This document shows, one piece after another, positions 46,886 to 56,400 of a DNA stretch of 64,000 nucleotides. The stretch covers positions 48,572,864 through 48,636,863 of the forward strand of contig VZSR01001685.1 in assembly GCA_013398615.1 (NCBI GenBank). The letters run 5' to 3'. This DNA comes from Brachypodius melanocephalos. Lineage: Eukaryota; Chordata; Aves; Passeriformes; Pycnonotidae. The number at the start of each line of letters is the position of its first letter. Within the stretch, counting starts at the first letter, position 1. The notes beneath the pieces are model-generated. The model saw only the letters and a program-made list of their open reading frames with translations. It did not search any database and was not told the DNA's origin. The translations under genes and the position numbers were made by a program.

Positions 46886-47187
46886 GTGAGCTCGCACAAA
46901 TACATCTCAAAACACAAGAGATCTTGTCACTTCCTGGGTTGACACTGCACAACAGGCATTGCTAAAATCATGGATGTTTTTGATTTAGAACATAATCTGC
47001 ATGTGTTTAACACCAGAGAGTCCTTCTTGCCTTCAGTATTTCAAGTTGCTTTTAAATTACTTTGCTTTTGTTGATTTTGATTACTATGTCTCAAATGTCA
47101 ATAAAATAAATAGAAACTATTTGCATTCACTAACTAACCATGTAAATGTCCTTTATAAAATAAGATTTTTAAAAGCCTTTCAATGCT

Positions 47188-47193
47188 TTTATT
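47188..47193 (-). terminator. HHLA1: AATAAA poly(A) signal, probable HHLA1 3' end
   Basis: On the minus strand AATAAA lies about 225 bases after the HHLA1 stop codon, giving a short 3' UTR that would end near 47170. No other hexamer lies closer to the stop. Downstream elements were not clear. Confidence 0.45.
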
Positions 47194-47416
47194 GCAGTTA
47201 CATCATTTGTATAAAATACCTCTTTTTATACACATTATTTTTACAATGCCTTGGAGAAGACATTTCTAGGTTAACATTTGTTTAAGTTAACAATAGCTTG
47301 TCTGATTTCAAATATTTGCAAATAACATGTTGCTTTCTGATTTTTACACTGAGAAATCAAAAAGAAAACTAAAACTGTCACCAGTCTTCCAACTTGCAGT
47401 AAAATTTCTCAGTGCT

Positions 47417-47460
47417 CTAAACTGATGTACAGATGTTTTTAAGGCATTTTTGCTTTAATG
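47417..47460 (-). CDS. HHLA1: HHLA1 terminal coding exon
   Basis: This 44-nt exon follows TGTTCTTCCAG. It encodes LKQKCLKNICTSV and TAG at 47419-47417. The C-x-x-x-x-C end matches what I recall of the family. Confidence 0.85.
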
Positions 47461-50400
47461 CTGGAAGAACACAAGAAAATACCAGTTAGAAGAGGTTTTA
47501 CAAGGAAATATTAAAACATGCATGAAGGTGAAATAACACTTTTTAAATCCTTTGAAAATCATTATGAGATAAAATAGCTGTCTGATGAAAGACAGCAAAT
47601 ACTTTGTGGATGTACAAAAATTTTTGTTATGTCTTCATAAGAAGGTTATGTAGAGATATAAAGTGAAAATGTACTTACTGTGGGAGTAAGCAACTCTTTT
47701 GACTCTTTCACAGACATAACTTGCATTTTTCACAAACCAGGAATAGTATTCAACACAGTACCTGAAGATGTGGTTACAGATAGGAGATGCAGTTAAAGAT
47801 AAGAGGCTTGTTATCTTTCATAAGGAGAGGGACTTTGGACAAGGGCATGTAATGATAAGATGAGGAGGAATGGCTNNNNNNNNNNNNNNNNNNNNNNNNN
47901 NNNNNNNNNNNNNNNNNNNNNNNNNNNNNNNNNNNNNNNNNNNNNNNNNNNNNNNNNNNNNNNNNNNNNNNNNNNGCTTTGGCCATGTGTGGATACACTG
48001 CCTTACCTGCTGAGTATAATCCCCTTAGACACTGTAATTGCATTTCCAGGTTCACATGTCTCCCACACTTTATAGCTCTGGGCAAATGCTATGTTATGTG
48101 ATAGCAGAGGTTATGAAGGTTAAATTTGGACTAATGAAGTTCTGTTGAAATAAGCTAGAGTCATCTAGCGCTGACAAGAAATTTAATATAAAATGACATT
48201 CTTGGCAGGAGGAAAACCAAGGCTCTGCCAACCTGAAAGAGATTGCTATGAAACTATTTCTCTCCTGGCAGAGCTTTACCAAGATAGCAGGAGTATGTGA
48301 GGAGTAAGGCACAGACAGCTCCCAAACTCACAGGCTGCTCTGAAAACCAGTTGTGTGTCAAAGGCACTACACAAATATCAGGTGTAACTAACCAGAGATG
48401 GGCAAGGGGGAGACCCATTTCTCTTCCCCCCAGCAGTTGCACATAAACGTCATCAGGTTTTGTCCACTTAATAGCATTTGACACACCTTGATATTTTCCT
48501 ACATGGAGTAAATTAAAAATTAATGTTTCCTTGCTTAAGTAAACACATTCCATGTTAATAACCAAACTTCAGAACACAGGGCAATGAGGGTTTGATATAA
48601 GTTGTCCCATAAAAGTAATGTTAAAATTGATAAGAAATAATAAAGTCGATGGATAATTAAAACTTACTGGAGGCCACCCTCTTACGAATTTCAGCCTCCA
48701 CGGAAATTAGTCCTCCTATCCTGCCAACCAGATGTTAAATGCTTTACTCAAGTAATGTGTTTTGCCAGCAGAAATTCAGTTTTATCTAGCTGCAAATTGA
48801 ACCATGGCTATTTCAATTTGGAGTCTTCTATTTGGGAAAGAGAAGTTAAACAAAAATGCTGAAAGCTGAGGAAATTGATTTGGTTTTTAGTTTTGACAAT
48901 CACTTTAAATTATCACTGTATTTGCATAATACTATATTTGTTTAATAATGAAATTATTTTTCAATTAATTTTCTATTTAGTTTTTGATTGCAGAGTATAT
49001 ACACATAATATCATTGAAATTTAAATTTTCACCCATTCATAGTAATGCTTTGTATCCCTTCTGTAATAAATTTCTACTGTGAAAAGGGTTTTTTTTGTGT
49101 TCAGTACATAAGTTCATAAAGATAATTAAAAATGGGAATTTATTTCAGAAATTTCTTTTCCAAGAATCCTCTTTCATAAGAAATTGAATTAATCAAGAGA
49201 CCAGAAAAGGCAAGAACCACAGCTCCTGTACAGAGATTTCCTCCTGTGTGTTTCAAATTGCCACGTTATTGTCAGGGGCAGTGAAGTGACCAACTTTTGC
49301 AGCAAACAGACAGTTCTTTTATTAATTCAATATCACATCCCTGTGACACTGAGATTAAATTTTGCTGCCAGTGAAGAGCAATGTTATGGTTCCTGTGAAT
49401 AATTCAGACTCAGAATATCCCTCCCTGTACGCTCTAACATGAACATTTACGTGTTTTATTAGTTGGCACCCACTTCTGTGATTTAAGAAATGAATTATTG
49501 GAATAATGAGTCATCCCTCAGAACAATGTGGATGGCCTTTCTTACTCTGGGATCCCACTGTTGGATATATTTCCCCAAATGTATGATTGCTAGGATCAGG
49601 CAGGCAGCCTCTGTCCCCGTGGTTTCTCACAGAGAGGCATTTCTTGACTCCAATTCACCCACTTCACTGAAATCCACATTTCTCAGCCTTTTCAAAACAT
49701 CCTAGGTTCTCCAGGGTCTATAGTGTTGCACACCAGAGGAGGACTCTGGTATTTGGAGCACTTTAAACAGAAGTAAGATGAGAGAAAACGACATCTGATT
49801 TCAGAATTAAATAGCATTATAAGAGCTAAAAAAGATGACCATGAAAACCAAAGTTATCTACCCAGCATTTTAGTTCCTTAGATTCCTCTTGTTTTATCTA
49901 AAATATCAATAAAGGATAATGAAGACCCTTTCAGGTTAGGCTGATATGTTATCTTTGCACTACCCAGCATCTATGCTTTTCTTAGTCACCACACAGAAAC
50001 ACAGGCAGATGAGAACTGAGCTTGCATGAAAATCTAGTTGATGATGATCCTTTATTAGCTGAGGAAGTAATTTGCAGTATTGTAAATTCAGAACAGTTCT
50101 GGGGGTTTCATGTGGCATGAGCTGGTTTCATCATTTTATTTATGATGAGATTTAAAGCACGATATTTTCTTCTGGACTGACTTTTAAGAATGACTTCTCT
50201 GATAACCAATCAATGCTGAAATTGCCACACAGAGTACCTATGTTAATTCCATCACCACAATATGATCTATGTTTTGAATTTGCAGTTGTACAATTCACAA
50301 ACGAATGGGAAGCTGTCCCATGGGCATTTTGAGTGATTTATGTACATAAACTGCCACAAATCTATTAACCATGTATGCTTTTTCTGCATGGGAACATTCC

Positions 50401-53400
50401 TATCTTGCATTACTTTCAAACACACTGCTATTTCTATTGCACAAGGTGCATTTACTTACTGTTAGCTGAGTAAAGTTTCAGTGTCAAACCAGGCCGGTAG
50501 GAAGGTGGCATAGACAGTACTGTGGAAGGCAAATCTAGGGGGAGAGAACAGAACAGAACTTGCTTTGATACTTTAAAACAAAAAGGTGATTAAAGGAGCA
50601 GCAGAAAAGAATAAAAAACTAACCCTGAACTCACAGTTCATCAACAAACACTTACATAGGCACTGATGTATGAATACACTATCAGTCATCTATTTCTATA
50701 TATTACTTTCTATTTCATGAATGTGCCAGCTGACACACTGTGCTGCTGTCCCAGATCAGCCTTACCTGCCTCTGTTTGCATCAGTTTGCTGGCTTCTTGT
50801 GAGGACACTGTCTGCATCCAAAACACGGACATGTCAGCTGTGGGAACAGAGAGACACTTCCTGTTATCCATTATTTATCTGTCTGCTGAGAATTGCTACG
50901 TATGAGACAGCTCAACAGCCAGAGTCCCTCACCCAGTACTGCCAGCGACATATGGAAATGCCAGGATGAAATAGGAAGAACTAAACCTGTGCTTGACTAG
51001 AATTTGAAAAGCCTGTGGTCTAGGGAAGAGCAGGATTTCAAGAAGGCATATTCAGGGGACACTAAAAGAAACATCTCCATTTGGCTTTTTCACAGGTCTG
51101 CTCGCCAAATTTGGAGCAAAATATCAGGGAACATCCAAGTGTTAGAAGCATTTGTGGGAAGCAAGGCCAAGTTTTTCCCCTAAAGATAAGAAACTACAGG
51201 ATGGAAGTTCTACTATAGCCAATTTTGATGTTTCTGCAATAAAACAATCAACTCTGGTAATCCAGAGTGGGTCTCCCTCCAACCCCCACCTCAGAGACCC
51301 TTGTCCAAACCCCACAGCAGTGGGCTAGGGCAGTTCCAGGGCTCCTGGCCATACTCACAGGGGCTGGGCTGCAGGGCTGGCAATGGGGCCAAGCTCCCCC
51401 CAGGGCTCAGGGGGGGTCTGGCCGTGCCCTGAGGCCTGGGAGCCTCCACGTGGGGTGATGGAAACCACGATCCTTTGGCTCCAGCTGTCTTTGGCCACGG
51501 TGGGAACTTTGTGGTGGGGATGTCCCCCCCTTTCTGGGGGAGAGGAGTCCTGGTAGCTGGAGAAGCAAGAGAGAGAGAGGGCACCAGCACAATGGGGGTG
51601 CTGGTGCCCCATGGCAGCAGCAACTGCAACACACTGGGGGAGAATAATATCTAAAATACACCCAGAAAATCCCATCCACCCCTTGAGTGCTTCTCTGGCG
51701 CTTGAGCGGCCACTTCTCCATTTCATTTTAAATACGGAAACACAGGGAGCTCCGATAATGTTTGAAATTTTAACTGAGAACATTTTAATGTGAGAGTTTT
51801 CATAAACAAAAAAATAAACTGAAAAGTTCCTGCAGGGTTTTGTGCTTCTCCTCACATAATTTGTGCTTAATTTCCTGAACTGCTTCACTACAGTAGGAAG
51901 AGAGAAAGGTCTTGTCTGTTTGAAGGTGAGCAGGCAGGTACTGGAGGGAAGATGCTGCAGTTTGAGAACTGACCCTCATGGCTATAAGAGATAACAAAGG
52001 TTGGCGTGTGGTTAAGGAAATTTAAAAAAAAATATAAAGAACAGCAGACTGACTACAGGAAATGCAGGCATTTTGTAGGAGAGAGATGCAGCTGCAATGA
52101 CAAGGAGGTATGAAGTCTATTGATTTCTACTATAAGCCAGCAGGTGTAAAGCCTTGGTTTTTGGCTTCCAAAATGAGGCAGATCAACACTTTTCTATCTT
52201 GTAGCCCCACAGCAAAGTTAAATGTACTAAAGTTTATGAAACGCTCAAGTACAACTGAATGTCATATAAAGAAATAGATAGAGAATAATACAGAAAAAAT
52301 TACTATAGAAAATTAGAGGAAATAGTTTAAATAATTTTAATTTTTGGTTTGAAACTAACAACCATTTTTTATCTTCTTCTCTGCCTCTTTAAAAAACTTT
52401 TTTTTTCTGGTAAAATGGCTTTTCACAGGAGTTTTTTCTATCCTCCAGCTCTTTAGTGTATTACTGACATCATCTGCTGATTCAGAGAAATTTTATGCTA
52501 TCCTTTATTTAGAGTTAACATCACAGTTAACTGCACAGCAGGCACACATGATCACTTGTCAAAACATTAATTAAAGAGAACACAAATTTAGGTCTGACAA
52601 TATTTGCTCACATTTAAATGTCCACACTTTTTCTGCTGATGAATCCAGAGTCTTGTTTGGGTCTTCCTGCAATTTCACGAAACTTGAGAAAACCGAATCT
52701 AGATCTTTGAGGTATGAGAAGACAAGGTTAGAGCACTCGCTGTCCACTGCATATTGAGTGAGAAAATGGAAAGAAATCAGATTCTGCCTCCATAGAAGCA
52801 GCTGTTGTTTCTAATTAAAGGGGGTTTTGGCCAAGTGTCATCTTTTTTATTTGTTTGTTTTTAAAAGGAGAGAAACATCCCACAGCTTTCAGCACATGCA
52901 ACATTTCCACTAAAACTTGATTTTAATCTGCCTGCAATAATCTACCATTGAAAATGGGAGATAGTGATAGGCAACAGTGAAAGGTGAGCACCTGAAGTGC
53001 AGCTCAAGGTGGCAAAGGAGTTTTGGGTAGAGGAACCATGCAGGACAATGACTGAATGCATTCACCTCCACTCTGAAGGTAACTCATGTAAAGGTAAGAG
53101 GTCATTTGTGCTGAGAGCTATGGAAGGCACCCAATTAGATTTAAGAACACTAGAGACTTTTCCCAGCCTGGTGCTGAATTCTGTAAAAGCTCTCATCCCA
53201 GCAGGTTTTGTTTATTTCTACACCAGAAGACCTTGTAACAAATATTTTAAAAGTTTGTGAAATTTACTTACATTTTTAATTACTATATGAAATTTTCAAC
53301 CATATAAAATATTATTCTAACTATAATCAAATACATAATAATATGCAAACATGTAAGCAATAAAAAAGATATATTTATAGTTGTAGTAATGAGGATGGAG

Positions 53401-56400
53401 TACTCATTGCAAGAGCTATCTGGAAATGATTTTCACTGTGGTTCCTGTTTCCTTTTATTCCCCAGGATGTACTTACCCATGTCAGATGATGTGTTACTGG
53501 AAAATGTGTAATTAAGAATAGGAGATTTTTCTAGTATTTCCAAAAAATCAGACAGATTTTTCCCTGCAAATAGAAATGTTTACAAATATCAAGAAAGGCA
53601 TGTTTCGAGAATATATCATCACTGAGGAAAACCAAGGCAATATTTTTGGGAGGAGTGATTTTAACTTTTACCTGTCTGCCCTGCCATCACACAGATGTAG
53701 ATACAATCAGAGTCATTGCTCTGACGCACTGAAAGGCAAAAAAAAAACAAAAAAAAGATCACAGTTACCAGATTTCTTCACATGGAATTACATTAAACAG
53801 TTGAAAACACAAAAAACTGCCGTTGGCTATGGCAGCTGAACAAACATGTTCCTTCTGCTCTAATTTTTGACAAAAAACCTCAGACCACCATCAAATCCAA
53901 ATGTTAGTATCTTCAGGGGAAAAGTTTCTATCCAATTAAAATTCTAAGTTACAAGTATTTCTATATGGAAAAAAAAATCTTCAGATAAAATAGCCCATAC
54001 TTATTCTTTGTGAATCAGAATTGCTCAAAATGTCAGTATGCAATAATAATTCTCAAACCCACCAATTTTTATTAATTAATTATAAAACATTCAAACAACA
54101 TAACTGCTATAGGAAAGTGTACCTCTCTGTATCACACACATACACATTATATATGTATCTTGTTCCTTGTGTTGAGGGAAAAATGCCATTGAGTGAGAGC
54201 AATAGGCTTTTATCCACATTTTTATGGTTGGTTTCATGCCAGGAGTAAATGAGACAGATAAGACAATGATAAATATTCAAAGGAAATGCAAACCTGAGAG
54301 AATAGAAGTGGATTTGAAAATTTCTGTGAGATAACTGGTGGAGTTTCCAATGATATCAACAAGTAGAGCTGTAAAATCTAGACAACAAATAGAGAAAGTT
54401 TATTATTGAAAACACATATTCTGTCATGTAAGTCAAAAACTCTCTTTTATATGTTATGATATTTTAGATATATGCTCATACATGACAAAGTTTAAAATAT
54501 TTTAAGGGTTAAAATATTTTGCTGGAGTGGACTGAAGAAACCAGGAGAATACTTTCAGAAGCATATTTCAAAAGATGACATCCAAAATGACATCAGTGTG
54601 TCTAAAAGCAAACTTAAATGGAATTTATCTGTTCGAGAGAACATTTAAAGTAATGCTCTGCTTAGTCTGCTTCAATGTAGAAGGAGATCTAAAGCCTGCA
54701 GCCTTTGCCTGCTGTAATTGCCTGTCTGCTGTGTAGGACCTTCCTAGGCATTGAAATTTTTCCTCTGGGGTCTGCTTCAGAGATACTGATGATTAAGATG
54801 TCAACCCAAGAAATAGCTGGTGGTGGTGTGGTGGTTCTTTCTAGCAGTAAAAGGTCACTGTTCTCACTTAGGAAGTGATGGACACGAGCCCTGAATTTTC
54901 ACTGCTCTGGAGAATGGTCCAACTCTCAAGATATTCTGGAAATGCAGCAGAAAGGTTCAAGTTTCTCTGTTATTCCCAAGGTGAAGTGGTTAATTATCCA
55001 TAAAGGCTTGTGAGATGTGTGGGTCCAGAGAAAGCCATGAAAGCCATTGTGGCTCGTGCAGGGTCACCATGTGTGGCACAGAGAGTTTGGAGTCTGGTCT
55101 GTAGCTGCTGATCTACTCTCGATGCCTTACATTGACCAGACACAGAATCCAAACACTCAGATGCATCCTGAAATGTTAAATCCTGTGAAATCAGGGGTGC
55201 AAATGAGGATTTCAGGTGAGGGTTTGCCCAACAGTATTTTGTAGTCTGTTTAACAGCTCTATGAAGATGTTAGTCCTTGTTTTCACTTCTCTTGGGCTCA
55301 TTGAAGTTGCTGGAGCCCCTTGGTGGAGAGAAGCCCTTGTTCATCTCCTGTGGGTTATTTCAGGAGAGAAAAAGTGGCCAAGGTGATGTATCATATGTTG
55401 CTGGTTGTCTCTCCCGTGCTGAAATTTGCATTCCAAGGAGGAAAAAGAGACCTTTTGCCAGTCAAACCCTGCCAGTCACTTGACTGATGGTTCCATCCCA
55501 GACTGGCTGGCTGGGTGCAGCCACCTGAGACTGAGGTCATGGAGGTGGAGCAGACACTCATGGTGAGTTATGGCTGCTGAACTCTGTGGGTGGTGGTGGT
55601 AATGATAAGGATGAACTCTGCAGAATTCAGACAACAGCCTTCAGCTCCAAAGGAAATAATTCAGCTTAAGCACACGCAATTGCCAACCTCTTGTGTACCC
55701 ACCTGTCAAGTCATTTGTCACATTATTCAAACAGTAGCAGTAGTGCAGAGGAAACTTGCCAGGGTCAATATTTTTTGCGTTAGAGACTGGAGGGAGAGAC
55801 AGAGAAAAAAAATCAGTGTGTTGTTGCACGGGCTGTGGGAGAGAAACTGCTCCTGAGCTGAGCAAAGTGCCAACACTCACTGTTATAGATGGTGACTGAC
55901 ACTTTGTGGAAGGCAAACGAGCTGTAAGAGGTGACACTCAGCAAGGAGAAGAGTTTCTTGCTACCTGCAGAAACACAGGTCCATGCTATTAGTGCTTGGA
56001 ACAAATTGTGAGAACAGTGTGTTTTGACTCTGCTCATTTAGTGTCTAAAGGATTCCCGAGGTGCCAGTAGGATACAGATGCCTCACACTCAGGCTGTTCT
56101 CATTTCCACTGAAGGAAAGATCATTTGTATTGTTTCTTCCTTTTTATTTTGTTTTTCTTTTAATTGAAATGTACAGTGGATTAGAAAGTGCTTTTGAAAG
56201 GCATCCCACAAGTAATTATATCGTGTCTATACAAAAACCCACACTAATTTCCAAGTTCTCTGGGGCAGACAGACATCTGCATTATAAATGCAGAAAGGTA
56301 ACATGCTCCAAGAAGCAAATCTGCGGGCTGACAGCACATGTTTACAGCTTCTCCTGCTAACACTTGTAGTGCCTGTTCTCCTGCACTGTTGGGCTGGCAG

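Larger units (their letters stand above)
44730..47187. other. HHLA1-OC90 spacer
   Basis: About 2.5 kb. It contains the CR1 ORF2 relic and a second CR1 tail. The rest is AT-rich sequence with no gene recognised. Confidence 0.65.

Noticed and set aside
52552..52611. Extension of HHLA1 exon 9 to an in-frame TAA
   Set aside because: It would end the protein early; GTGAGC at 52611 gives correct phase to seven further protein-like exons.
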